Origin: Paraburkholderia sp. BL21I4N1
GTDB taxonomy: Bacteria; Pseudomonadota; Gammaproteobacteria; Burkholderiales; Burkholderiaceae
NCBI RefSeq assembly: GCF_002973525.1
Contig: NZ_PVEN01000011.1
Coordinates: forward strand, 62,001 to 126,000
Direction: 5' to 3'
DNA: 64,000 nt
Shown: one piece after another, positions 34,633 to 43,162 of the stretch
How the letters are laid out: each line of letters opens with the position of its first letter
Numbering within the stretch: the stretch's first letter is position 1
Made by a program: the position numbers and the translations under genes
Notes under the pieces: generated by a model
What the model was told of the DNA's origin: nothing
Database searches by the model: none
Seen by the model: the letters and a program-made list of their open reading frames with translations, nothing else

Positions 34633-35631
34633 ATGGGCCACGAAGAGTTCATGTCCCAGGAGGAGGTCGATGCCCTCCTCAAGGGCGTAACCGGCGAAAC
34701 AGATTCAGAAGCCGACACAAGCGAACGTGTGGGCGTACGCCCGTACAACATCGCGACGCAGGAACGCATCGTCCGCGGCCGGATGCCCGGCCTCGAAATC
34801 ATCAACGACCGCTTCGCGCGTCTGCTGCGCGTCGGTATCTTCAACTTCATGCGGCGCTCGGCGGAAATCTCCGTCGGTCCGGTGAAGGTGCAGAAATACA
34901 GCGAATTCACCCGCAACCTGCCGATCCCGACCAACCTGAACCTGGTCCACGTGAAGCCGTTGCGCGGCACCTCGCTGTTCGTGTTCGACCCGAACCTGGT
35001 GTTCTTCGTGGTCGACAACCTGTTCGGCGGCGACGGGCGTTTCCATACCCGCGTCGAAGGCCGCGATTTCACGCAGACCGAACAGCGCATCATCAACAAG
35101 TTGCTGAACCTGGTGTTCGACAACTACACGGCGTCGTGGAAAAGCGTGCGTCCGCTGCAGTTCGAATACGTGCGCTCGGAAATGCACACGCAGTTCGCCA
35201 ACGTGGCGACGCCGAACGAAATCGTCATCGTCACCCAGTTCTCGATCGAGTTCGGCACGACCGGCGGCACGCTGCACATCTGCATGCCGTATTCGATGAT
35301 CGAACCGATTCGCGACGTTCTGGTGTCGCCGATTCAGGGCGAAGCACTCGAAGTCGATCGCCGCTGGGTGCGCGTGCTGTCGCAGCAGGTCCAGGCCGCG
35401 GAAGTGGAACTGACTGCGGACCTCGCCCAGGTGCCGATTACGTTCGAAAAGATTCTGAACATGCGCAAAGGCGATGTTCTGCCGATCAACATTGCCGAAC
35501 ACATCACCGCGAAAGTGGATGGCGTGCCGGTAATGGAATGCGGCTACGGTATTTTCAATGGTCAGTACGCGTTGCGGGTCCAGAAAATGATCAGCGCAGC
35601 CGACACGATGAAGGAAGGTGGATATGAGTGA
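34633..35631 (+). CDS. fliM: Flagellar motor switch protein FliM
   Basis: Encodes 332 residues. The N-terminal FMSQEEVDALLKGVTGE contains the EEVDALL helix that binds phospho-CheY. The central CheC-like domain and the C-terminal SpoA domain (VELTADLAQVPITFEKILNM; VDGVPVMECGYGIFNGQYAL) are intact. FliM forms most of the C ring between FliG and FliN. A GAGGAATAAGGA ribosome-binding site precedes ATG 34633. The 3' end overlaps the fliN start. Confidence 0.97.
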   Translation: MGHEEFMSQEEVDALLKGVTGETDSEADTSERVGVRPYNIATQERIVRGRMPGLEIINDRFARLLRVGIFNFMRRSAEISVGPVKVQKYSEFTRNLPIPTNLNLVHVKPLRGTSLFVFDPNLVFFVVDNLFGGDGRFHTRVEGRDFTQTEQRIINKLLNLVFDNYTASWKSVRPLQFEYVRSEMHTQFANVATPNEIVIVTQFSIEFGTTGGTLHICMPYSMIEPIRDVLVSPIQGEALEVDRRWVRVLSQQVQAAEVELTADLAQVPITFEKILNMRKGDVLPINIAEHITAKVDGVPVMECGYGIFNGQYALRVQKMISAADTMKEGGYE

Positions 35632-36088
35632 TCTGAACGCAAAGCCTGAGACCGAACTGGCCGGCACTGCGCCCCAAATGGCGGCTGACGACGTCTCGGC
35701 CGACGATGAAACGGCCATGGCGGACTGGGCCAGCGCGCTGGCCGAGCAGAACGACAACGAAGAAATCAGCCCGACCACGGCGGGCGTGTTCCAGCCGCTG
35801 TCGAAGGTCGAACCGACCACGACGCGCAACGACATCGACATGATCCTGGACATTCCCGTCCAGATGACCGTCGAACTCGGCCGCACCAAGATCGCGATCC
35901 GCAACCTGTTGCAACTGGCACAGGGTTCGGTGGTGGAACTGGACGGCATGGCCGGCGAACCGATGGACGTGCTGGTCAACGGCTGTCTGATCGCGCAGGG
36001 TGAAGTGGTGGTGGTGAACGACAAGTTCGGTATCCGTCTGACCGACATCATCACGCCGTCCGAACGTATCCGGAAGTTGAATCGATGA
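35624..36088 (+). CDS. fliN: Flagellar motor switch protein FliN
   Basis: Encodes 154 residues. The last 80 residues are the SpoA domain (DIPVQMTVELGRTKIAIRNL, VVELDGMAGEPMDVLVNGCL, DKFGIRLTDIITPSERIRK), preceded by an acidic N-terminal segment. FliN lies at the C-ring base and docks FliH. ATG 35624 is inside fliM with AAGGAAGGTG upstream; GTG 35618 is an alternative two codons earlier. Its end overlaps fliO by ATGA. Confidence 0.95.
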   Translation: MSDLNAKPETELAGTAPQMAADDVSADDETAMADWASALAEQNDNEEISPTTAGVFQPLSKVEPTTTRNDIDMILDIPVQMTVELGRTKIAIRNLLQLAQGSVVELDGMAGEPMDVLVNGCLIAQGEVVVVNDKFGIRLTDIITPSERIRKLNR

Positions 36089-36624
36089 AACGCCTTGCCG
36101 GTCGCGCGTCGGCCTCGATCGCCCTGCTGGCCATGCCGTTCGCGGCGTTCGCGGCCGACATGAACGCGGTCAACAACGCCGCGAAGATCGCCTCCGGCGT
36201 CGGTGCCGGCACCGCCGTCCCGGCACTCGGCGTCGGCGCGGTATTGCAAACCATCTTCGCCTTGCTGGTCGTGATCGGCCTGGTGTTCGCGTGCGGCTGG
36301 CTCGCCCGCCGCTTCGGCTTGCAGCCGGCCAGTCGCGGCGGCCTCGTGAAAACGGTCGGCGGCGCTTCGCTCGGCGGCAAGGAACGCGTCGCGGTGGTCG
36401 AGATCGGCGATACGTGGCTCGTGCTCGGCACGGCGCCCGGCAATGTGCGACTCCTTCATACGATGCCGGCGGGTTCCGCCGCGCTCGATCCCGCCGGCGC
36501 CACGGCGCCGGCCGCGCCCGGCGCCAGCGCCGCATTGCCCGGCAGTTTCGGCCAGCGCTTTCGCGATGCCTTGAAAGGCGAAGTGGGCAAACGTTTCAAC
36601 GGGCAAGGCAACGGGGTTCGTTAA
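36085..36624 (+). CDS. fliO: Flagellar biosynthetic protein FliO
   Basis: Encodes 179 residues. An N-terminal signal-like segment (SIALLAMPFAAFAAD) is followed by one membrane helix (LQTIFALLVVIGLVFACGWL) and a small basic cytoplasmic domain (GGKERVAVVEIGDTWLVLGT). FliO is a scaffold for assembling the FliP pore. It is coupled to fliN (ATGA) and fliP (TAATG). The C-terminal 55 residues hold an Ala/Pro linker. Confidence 0.93.
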   Translation: MKRLAGRASASIALLAMPFAAFAADMNAVNNAAKIASGVGAGTAVPALGVGAVLQTIFALLVVIGLVFACGWLARRFGLQPASRGGLVKTVGGASLGGKERVAVVEIGDTWLVLGTAPGNVRLLHTMPAGSAALDPAGATAPAAPGASAALPGSFGQRFRDALKGEVGKRFNGQGNGVR

Positions 36625-37460
36625 TGCAGTTCAGTCTTTCTTCGGCGCGTCACGCGCAATACGCTCGCATGCACTGCACCGCGTCGACAGTCATGGCCGC
36701 GCTCGGTCGCGTTGCGCGCCGTGTCGCGCCAGTCGCACTGCCTGCGCTGCTGCTCGCGCTGCCGACGCTGTCGTTCGCGCAAGCCGCCGGCTTGCCGGCC
36801 TTCAACACGAGCCCCGGTCCGAACGGCGGTACGACCTATTCGCTGAGCGTGCAGACGATGCTGCTGCTCACGATGCTGTCGTTCCTGCCCGCGATGGTGC
36901 TGATGATGACGAGCTTCACGCGCATCATCATCGTGTTGTCGCTGCTGCGCCAGGCGCTCGGCACGTCCACCACGCCGCCGAACCAGGTGCTGGTCGGCCT
37001 CGCGCTGTTCCTCACGCTGTTCGTCATGTCGCCGGTACTCGACAAGGCCTACAACGACGGCTACAAGCCCTTCTCCGACGGCACGATTCCGATGGAAACG
37101 GCCGTCAATCGCGGTCTCGCGCCGTTCAAGACCTTCATGCTTCGGCAGACCCGCGAAACCGATCTGGCCTTGTTCGCCCGCATCTCGCACGCGGCGCCCA
37201 TGCAAGGTCCGGAAGACGTGCCGCTGTCGCTGCTGGTGCCGTCGTTCGTCACCAGCGAACTGAAGACGGGTTTCCAGATCGGCTTCACGATCTTCATTCC
37301 GTTCCTCATCATCGACATGGTGGTGGCGAGCGTGCTGATGTCGATGGGGATGATGATGGTGTCGCCCGCCACCATCTCGCTGCCGTTCAAGCTGATGCTG
37401 TTCGTGCTGGTCGACGGCTGGCAGTTGCTGCTCGGTTCGCTCGCGCAGAGCTTCGTTTAA
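36624..37460 (+). CDS. fliP: Flagellar export gate protein FliP
   Basis: Encodes 278 residues. The family core begins with a signal peptide ending LLLALPTLSFAQA, then YSLSVQTMLLLTMLSFLPAM, MTSFTRIIIVLSLLRQALGT and the FliP signature regions PFLIIDMVVASVLMSMGMMM and SLPFKLMLFVLVDGW. Five FliP subunits form the export pore with FliQ and FliR. The first ATG (36624) adds 20-30 residues before the usual signal start; 36669 or 36693 would give the common length. Overlaps the fliO stop. Confidence 0.95.
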   Translation: MQFSLSSARHAQYARMHCTASTVMAALGRVARRVAPVALPALLLALPTLSFAQAAGLPAFNTSPGPNGGTTYSLSVQTMLLLTMLSFLPAMVLMMTSFTRIIIVLSLLRQALGTSTTPPNQVLVGLALFLTLFVMSPVLDKAYNDGYKPFSDGTIPMETAVNRGLAPFKTFMLRQTRETDLALFARISHAAPMQGPEDVPLSLLVPSFVTSELKTGFQIGFTIFIPFLIIDMVVASVLMSMGMMMVSPATISLPFKLMLFVLVDGWQLLLGSLAQSFV

Positions 37461-37512
37461 GCGCGCTATTTAATCGGGGCTAGCGCCCTCCACGTTTTCC
37501 GGTTCTCTCGCC

Positions 37513-37782
37513 ATGAATCAAGAATCCGTCATGACGCTCGCGCACCAGGCCATGTATGTCGGCCTGCTGCTCGCCGCACCGCTGCTGCTGGTCGCGCTGG
37601 TGGTCGGCCTGGTCGTGAGCCTGTTCCAGGCCGCCACGCAGATCAACGAAACCACCCTGTCGTTCATTCCGAAGCTGCTCGCGATTGCCGTGACCATGGT
37701 GATCGCCGGTCCGTGGATGCTGACCACCATGCTCGACTATCTGCGCCAGACGCTCACCAACATTCCGACGCTCGTCAACTGA
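37513..37782 (+). CDS. fliQ: Flagellar export gate protein FliQ
   Basis: Encodes 89 residues with two hydrophobic helices (AMYVGLLLAAPLLLVALVVG; LIAVTMVIAGPWMLTTML-like) and the conserved FQAATQINETTLSFIPK segment. Four copies complete the FliPQR gate. Length is exact for the family. It is separated from fliP by 52 bp and from fliR by 37 bp. Confidence 0.96.
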   Translation: MNQESVMTLAHQAMYVGLLLAAPLLLVALVVGLVVSLFQAATQINETTLSFIPKLLAIAVTMVIAGPWMLTTMLDYLRQTLTNIPTLVN

Positions 37783-37819
37783 GCGCGGCACCGGTCCTCG
37801 CTCGCCCTTTCCCGCCGTC

Positions 37820-38602
37820 ATGTTCTCCGTCACCTACGCGCAACTGAACGGCTGGCTCACGGCCTTCCTGTGGCCGTTCGTGCGGATTCTCGCGCTGGTC
37901 GCCACCGCGCCGGTGCTCGGCAACAAAGCCCTGCCGATGCGCGTGAAGATCGGCCTCGCGGCTTTCATCACGATCATCGTTGCGCCCACGCTCGGCGCGA
38001 TGCCGCAGTTCACGGTGTTTTCCGGCGCGGGCGTGTGGATCATCATCAACCAGTTTCTGATCGGCATCGCGCTCGGCGTCACCATGCAGATCGTGTTCCA
38101 GGCCATCAGTGCGACCGGCGACTTCGTCGGACTCGGCATGGGGCTCGGCTTCGCGACCTTCTTCGACGCGCAGGCGAGTAGTTCGAGCCAGGTGCTGTCG
38201 AGCTACATGAACACCATCGCGATGCTCGTGTTTCTCGTGATCGACGGCCATCTGCAAATGATCAGCGCGCTGCTCGCCACATTCCAGTCGGTGCCGGTGT
38301 CGGCGAATGTGCTCGGCGCGCCGGGCTGGCATACGCTGGCAATGTTCGGCAACACGGTGTTTTCGGCGGGCCTGCTGCTGTCGCTGCCGGTGGTCGTCGC
38401 GCTGCTCATCACCAACCTCGCGCTCGGCATTCTGAACCGTGCGGCGCCGCAAATCGGCGTGTTCCAGATCGGTTTTCCGCTGACCATGCTGATCGGCATG
38501 CTGCTCCTGCAACTGATGATCCCGAACATGATTCCGTTCTTCATGCGGCTGTTCGACATCGGGATCGATCAGATGGGACGCGTGGCGGCCGGGCTTCGAT
38601 AA
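37820..38602 (+). CDS. fliR: Flagellar export gate protein FliR
   Basis: Encodes 260 residues with six or so membrane helices. FSVTYAQLNGWLTAFLWPFVRILAL at the start (quoted in part: LTAFLWPFVRILALVATAPV), NQFLIGIALGVTMQIVFQA and GLGFATFFDAQASSSSQVLS are typical. One FliR caps the FliP5Q4 gate and contacts FlhB. Last gene of the fliL operon; a strong hairpin follows at 38651. Confidence 0.96.
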   Translation: MFSVTYAQLNGWLTAFLWPFVRILALVATAPVLGNKALPMRVKIGLAAFITIIVAPTLGAMPQFTVFSGAGVWIIINQFLIGIALGVTMQIVFQAISATGDFVGLGMGLGFATFFDAQASSSSQVLSSYMNTIAMLVFLVIDGHLQMISALLATFQSVPVSANVLGAPGWHTLAMFGNTVFSAGLLLSLPVVVALLITNLALGILNRAAPQIGVFQIGFPLTMLIGMLLLQLMIPNMIPFFMRLFDIGIDQMGRVAAGLR

Positions 38603-38650
38603 CGAGCGGCACCCGACCGAAGCGAAACGAAACGTCGCCACAAACAGAAA

Positions 38651-38681
38651 GGGCGGATCCCGGTTCACACCGGGTCCGCCC
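38651..38681. terminator. Terminator between convergent fliR and flgL
   Basis: A near-continuous stem (GGGCGGA with TCCGCCC, then CCCGG with CCGGG, small loop) lies between the fliR stop and the flgL stop. It is followed by TGCTTCGTTT on the plus strand and TTTCTGTTTG on the minus strand, so it can serve both. Confidence 0.85.
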
Positions 38682-38707
38682 TGCTTCGTTTCAGACTACC
38701 TTGACGC

Positions 38708-39931
38708 TTAGTTCAGGTACTGGAACAGCGAGATGTTCTGAATCTTCGCGAACGCCTGCTGTGCTGCTTGCAGCGCGTTCTGCGTCAGCGTGTACTGACC
38801 GATCGTCTTGACCATGTCGGTCTGCGTCAGATCCGCCAGGTTGCTGGCGGTCTGCAGCGTGTTGGTCTGCGTCACCGTCTGCAGCGCCTGCACTTCGTTC
38901 ATGCGGCCACCCACGGTCGCCTGCGCCGTCTGCACGTTGTTCATCGTGTTTTCGAGCTGCGTCATGCTGGTGGTCAGCTGGCTCTGGAAGCTGGCCGTCT
39001 GCGCGCCGGGCGTGAGCGGCGTTTGCAACGTGGTGATCAACTGGCTCAGATTGGCGAACACGTCCATGCTGCCCTGCGTCGCCGGCGTCACCGTGAAGCT
39101 GTCGCCCGAGTTCGGCGCGCCGCTGATCGACACCGACTGGCCGCCGATCGTAATCGCCGAACCCGCCGTGAACGGCTGCGCGCCGCCCGTGGTCGTCGTA
39201 CCGGTAGCCGGATTGGTCTGGCTCACGGTGTACGTGGTCGCCGACACGAAGTTGATCTTGTAGGTGTCCGCGTTGGTCGGATCGGTCGGATTGGTCAGGC
39301 TGACGCTGCTGACCACGCCGGTACCGGTGTTGCCGGCCGTCGCCGCCGGCACCGCGCTGGTGCCGATCGACGCGACGCTGCCGAAGATCGCGAGGCCGTT
39401 ATCGCCGGTTTGCAGGGTACGCGAGCCGGTGATCTGCATGGCCGGCGCGCCGGTGTCGCCCGAGTAGGTCACGGCGCCGGAGGCGGTCGTCGAGTACGGC
39501 TGGGCGCCGCTTTGATAGCCGGCGAACAGGTAGTTGCCCTGCGGGTCGGTGGAATTGGCGAGCGTCATCAACTGACTGCGCAGGCTCGTCAATTGCGTGG
39601 CGAGCGCGCCGCGGTCGCTGTCGGTCAGCGAACCGTCGCCGGCGCGCAGCACCAGCGTGTGAATGGTCGTCAGCACGGTGTTGACGCTGCCGAGCGTCGA
39701 GTCTTCCTGCTGCATCGACGCAAGCGCGGTGGTCTGGTTCGTCGTGTACTGCGCAAGCGTGGTGGCCGTCGAGCTCAACTGCACGGCCTGCGCCGCGCCG
39801 AGCGGATTGTCCGACGGCGTGGACAGACTCACGCCGCTCGAAATCTCGGCGTAGATCTGCGACAACTGAGCTTGCTGGTTGCTCATTGTCTGCACGTTCA
39901 TGTTGAAGTACTGCGCGCTGGAGATACGCAT
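38708..39931 (-). CDS. flgL: Flagellar hook-filament junction protein FlgL
   Basis: Encodes 407 residues (enteric FlgL about 317; the excess is in the Thr/Gly-rich central domain). MRISSAQYFNMNVQTMSNQQ and the flagellin-like coiled-coil ends (ISSGVSLSTPSDNP near the start, QYTLTQNALQAAQQAFAKIQ near the end) are diagnostic. It joins hook to filament. ATG 39931 is chosen by homology over an upstream frame extension. Follows flgK by 10 bp, under the flgK sigma-28 promoter. Confidence 0.95.
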   Translation of the reverse strand: MRISSAQYFNMNVQTMSNQQAQLSQIYAEISSGVSLSTPSDNPLGAAQAVQLSSTATTLAQYTTNQTTALASMQQEDSTLGSVNTVLTTIHTLVLRAGDGSLTDSDRGALATQLTSLRSQLMTLANSTDPQGNYLFAGYQSGAQPYSTTASGAVTYSGDTGAPAMQITGSRTLQTGDNGLAIFGSVASIGTSAVPAATAGNTGTGVVSSVSLTNPTDPTNADTYKINFVSATTYTVSQTNPATGTTTTGGAQPFTAGSAITIGGQSVSISGAPNSGDSFTVTPATQGSMDVFANLSQLITTLQTPLTPGAQTASFQSQLTTSMTQLENTMNNVQTAQATVGGRMNEVQALQTVTQTNTLQTASNLADLTQTDMVKTIGQYTLTQNALQAAQQAFAKIQNISLFQYLN

Positions 39932-39941
39932 GTTCAACGCC

Positions 39942-41915
39942 TCACTGGAAGATGCCAAGCAACGTCTGGAACAGGGTCTGCGCGGTCTGAATGACCTTGC
40001 TGTTCGCCTGATAGAGCTGCTGATACTGAAGCAGGTTGGCTGCTTCCTCGTTAATGTTCACACCCGAGACCGACTGCTGCGCGGTGGTGATCTGCGTCAC
40101 CAGCGCGGTTTGCGCCGTGCTCGCCGTCTGCACCTGGTTGGTCTGGTTGCCGATCTGGTTGACGTAATTCGCGTACGCGCCGCTCAGCGTGACCGTGCCG
40201 CCCGCCAACGCCTTCGCGGTGGAGAGGTTCGACAGCGCCAGTGCGTTGCGGCCGTCGCTGGTCGCGCCGGTGTTCGGACCGATCGTGAACTTGTCGCCGG
40301 CAGCGGGTGTGCCGCTGATGGTCATCGTGACCTTGTTCATCTGACCGGCGGTCGGATTGGTGATCGTCAACGTCGCGCCGTTGGCCGTCGAATACGGCAC
40401 CACCGTGGTCGCGTCGGTAATCGGATAGCTGGTCGGCGGCGTGCCGGCCACGGTCACCGTCGAACCTGCCGGGAAACCGGTCAGACCCGTGCCGTTGTAC
40501 GCCAGCGTGGTCGTCGCGTTCGGCATCGTGTAGCCGGCCGTCACCGACGGCGAGGTGATCGTCGCGGTGCCGGTGTTGCCGGTCGAAGCGGCCACCTGCA
40601 ACGGCAGCGCGGCAGCGATCGCCGACGGATCGGTCGTCGCGGTCGCGAAGCTGTTCAATGCGCCACGGGTCGGCTCGACCGTGAACGAGTCGCCGGCGTT
40701 CATCGTGCCGGTGGTCGAGAAATTCAGACCGTTGATCGGCTGGCTCAGATTGGTTGCCGAGCCCACCACTGCGCCGCTCGAATTGTCGGTCAGCGTGTAA
40801 GTGGTGCCGTTGAAGGCCAGCGTGTAGTCGCCGGTGGTCGGCTGCGCGGGGTTCGCGAACGAGACGTTCAGCGACGCGTTGCCGGTGTTTTGCGTGTTTG
40901 CGTAGACCGTCGGACTGCCCACCGAGAACAGCGCGCCGCCCTGCGTGCCGCCGAGCGTAATACCCAGGCTGTTTTGCGCGTTGACCTGCGCGGAAAAGCT
41001 CACGGCGATCGCGCCGAGTTGCGCTTCACCCGGATCGAGCGTCTGGCTGCGGAACTGCAGCAGGCCGCCCAGCGAGCCGCCTGTGATTTTGCTGTCCGGC
41101 AGGTTTTGCGGCTTGGCGGCCGGATTCGCGCCGGCCTGCCCGAGGTACTGCACCGACAGTTCGCTGGAGTCGCCCGTCGACGGCGCGGTGCCCAGGTTAT
41201 AGCTGTTGGTGGACGACACGAGCGGCTGCCCGTTGCCCATGAACACGCTATAGCTGCCGTTGCTGTTGACGACCTGCACGCCCACCAGTTGCGACAGATT
41301 CGACACGGCGAGGTCGCGTTGATCCAGCAGCTGGTTCGGCGGCTGGCCCTGCGTGCTGGCCTGAGCGATCTGGCCGTTCAACTGGGCGATCTGCTGCGTG
41401 TAACTGTTGATCTGCGAAACGGTGTTGGTGAGCTGCGTGTTGACGCTCTGGCGCAGCGAGTCGTATTGCTGACCCGCGGCATTGATCTGGTTCACGAGCG
41501 TCTGCGCGCCGCTGATCGCGGTCTGACGGGTCGACAGCGTCGATGGGCTGTTCGAGACGTTCTGCAGGCCGGTGAAGTAGCTGGTAATCGCGCTCGAAAT
41601 CCCGGCGGTCGGGCTACCGATCAGATTGTTCAGCTGCGAGATCAGCGTGTTGTAGGTCGACAGCGAGCTACCCGACGCCTGCGCGTTGTTCAACTGGGTG
41701 GTCAGGTACTGGCTGTACTGACGCGTCACCGTGGTGGTCGAGACGCCCTGCGGCAGATAGCCGGAACCCGTGTACTGGCCGCCGCTTTCCGCGTAGACCG
41801 GGGTTTCGATCGTGTAGCCGGGCGTCGACGCGTTGCTGATGTTCTGGCCGGTCGTCGTGAGTCCCCACTGGGCTGCGTTCAGTCCACTGAGGCCGAGATT
41901 GATGAGATCTGACAT
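39942..41915 (-). CDS. flgK: Flagellar hook-filament junction protein FlgK
   Basis: Encodes 657 residues, longer than enteric FlgK (about 547). The N-terminal rod/hook signature LINLGLSGLNAAQWGLTTTG with NISNASTPGY and the C-terminal VSGVNINEEAANLLQYQQLY are diagnostic. The middle (about residues 300-570) is a Thr/Gly/Asn-rich beta region enlarged relative to E. coli. FlgK is the first hook-filament adaptor. First gene of flgKL, with a sigma-28 promoter 58 bp upstream. Confidence 0.96.
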   Translation of the reverse strand: MSDLINLGLSGLNAAQWGLTTTGQNISNASTPGYTIETPVYAESGGQYTGSGYLPQGVSTTTVTRQYSQYLTTQLNNAQASGSSLSTYNTLISQLNNLIGSPTAGISSAITSYFTGLQNVSNSPSTLSTRQTAISGAQTLVNQINAAGQQYDSLRQSVNTQLTNTVSQINSYTQQIAQLNGQIAQASTQGQPPNQLLDQRDLAVSNLSQLVGVQVVNSNGSYSVFMGNGQPLVSSTNSYNLGTAPSTGDSSELSVQYLGQAGANPAAKPQNLPDSKITGGSLGGLLQFRSQTLDPGEAQLGAIAVSFSAQVNAQNSLGITLGGTQGGALFSVGSPTVYANTQNTGNASLNVSFANPAQPTTGDYTLAFNGTTYTLTDNSSGAVVGSATNLSQPINGLNFSTTGTMNAGDSFTVEPTRGALNSFATATTDPSAIAAALPLQVAASTGNTGTATITSPSVTAGYTMPNATTTLAYNGTGLTGFPAGSTVTVAGTPPTSYPITDATTVVPYSTANGATLTITNPTAGQMNKVTMTISGTPAAGDKFTIGPNTGATSDGRNALALSNLSTAKALAGGTVTLSGAYANYVNQIGNQTNQVQTASTAQTALVTQITTAQQSVSGVNINEEAANLLQYQQLYQANSKVIQTAQTLFQTLLGIFQ

Positions 41916-41972
41916 GCGTCATCCTGAAGGGCGACATCGACCGCCTGCCGCCGCGTTGCTTGAACAGTCTGT

Positions 41973-41999
41973 TTAACGGCCTCGATGCGGAAAAATTGA
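41973..41999 (-). promoter_or_regulatory. Sigma-28 promoter of flgKL
   Basis: Minus strand TCAATTTT (41999-41992), 11-bp spacer, GCCGTTAA (41980-41973). This matches 13 of 16 consensus positions at the standard spacing. A 7-bp dyad CGGCCTC/GAGGCCG (41978-42005) overlaps it. Confidence 0.8.
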
Positions 42000-42081
42000 G
42001 GCCGTTCCGATGCGTGTTCGACGTTTGTTTCAACGTTTGCGAGGCCGCGCTGCCGGGGCTTCGTGATCCATCCGCGGCAGC

Positions 42082-42873
42082 TCAGCGCACCAGCGAGCGG
42101 CGCTTCATTTCGAGCTGCGTGATCAGGCGTTGCAACGTGTTTTCGGCGCTGCCCGGCAGCGTCAGAAAACGGAAGCCCAACTGGTAGCGCTGCGTGCCGT
42201 TCGGTAATGCGGTGGAGCGGTGCGACACGAGTTGCAGATCGAGCGAAAGACGGCCGAGCGCGCCAAGCACCAGCTCGCAATCCACGAGGCGCGTGCCCAT
42301 CGGCAATTCGGCGACGCGTTCGTCGGTCGTGCGCATGCCGACGCCGCCCAGCGACAGGTCATGCACCTCGAAGCGGAACGTACCGCCCTCCGGCAAAAGG
42401 CCGGTACACATGTAGGGATCGAGAATCGGCGCATCGACGCGGAAATATTCGCGCCGCTGCACGTAAAACAGCACCTCGGGGAAGTCGGCTTCGAACGCCG
42501 GCAGCCCTTCGTAGCGGGTCTCGCGCGGCGTCGCGGTCGCGAACTCGACGCGCACGCCGTCCGGCTGCGCGTGGAACTGGCAGCGCGGCGCGGCCAGCAG
42601 GCCCCGATTCTGTTCGGCGAGCGCGCCCCAGTCGAACGTGAAGGTGCGCCCGCGCACGTCGACGTCGAGCAGCCGCGTGACGAGCTGACCGCCCGCGTAT
42701 TGCGCAGTGAGGAAATCGCCGCGATTGACGAGATTGCGTAGCTGTACGCCGATCTCCAGCGGATTGCGACGACCGAAGTCGTTGGCACTTTCGTCTAGTG
42801 GAGCGTGCGGCTGGCCGGGCGCGTCGGTCTGGCCATTCGACTGGTTCATATCCATGGGCTTGCCGGTATGCAT
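42082..42873 (-). CDS. ycgR: Flagellar brake protein YcgR (PilZ domain)
   Basis: Encodes about 263 residues. The N-terminal YcgR domain (NPLEIGVQLRNLVNRGDFLT, YAGGQLVTRLLDVD) is followed by a C-terminal PilZ domain with both c-di-GMP-binding motifs: RREYFR (the RxxxR arginines) and DLSLGGVGM (D-x-S-x-x-G). On binding c-di-GMP, YcgR slows the motor through FliG/MotA. The start is uncertain: ATG 42873, 42855 or 42849. It lies between flgJ and flgK on the same strand with its own sigma-28 promoter 117 bp upstream, so the brake is made as a late gene. Confidence 0.92.
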   Translation of the reverse strand: MHTGKPMDMNQSNGQTDAPGQPHAPLDESANDFGRRNPLEIGVQLRNLVNRGDFLTAQYAGGQLVTRLLDVDVRGRTFTFDWGALAEQNRGLLAAPRCQFHAQPDGVRVEFATATPRETRYEGLPAFEADFPEVLFYVQRREYFRVDAPILDPYMCTGLLPEGGTFRFEVHDLSLGGVGMRTTDERVAELPMGTRLVDCELVLGALGRLSLDLQLVSHRSTALPNGTQRYQLGFRFLTLPGSAENTLQRLITQLEMKRRSLVR

Positions 42874-42989
42874 GTTCTTGCGGGCGCGTGCCAAGGCTCC
42901 TGCCGGGGCTTTCGCGCGGTCTTCATCGAAGCCGCAGCACGCGCATTCAACCGGACAATACTGCGCTTTCCGGTATCGGGTCTAACTGA

Positions 42990-43016
42990 TTAGCGGCATC
43001 GTCAGGCCAAAATTTA
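42990..43016 (-). promoter_or_regulatory. Sigma-28 promoter of ycgR
   Basis: Minus strand TAAATTTT (43016-43009), 11-bp spacer, GCCGCTAA (42997-42990): 14 of 16 positions match the FliA consensus with standard spacing. Confidence 0.85.
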
Positions 43017-43162
43017 GGGGCCTGTAATGAATTATTTGCCGCAAACGTTAAAACCGCCCCGTTCACCCCATCCGTCTCGCGCGGCTGGGCCGGCTGCCCG
43101 TGGACAACCGGCCTCGTCCGTCTTGTTATGCACCTGGCCCCGTCGCGTGCATGGGATATCGC

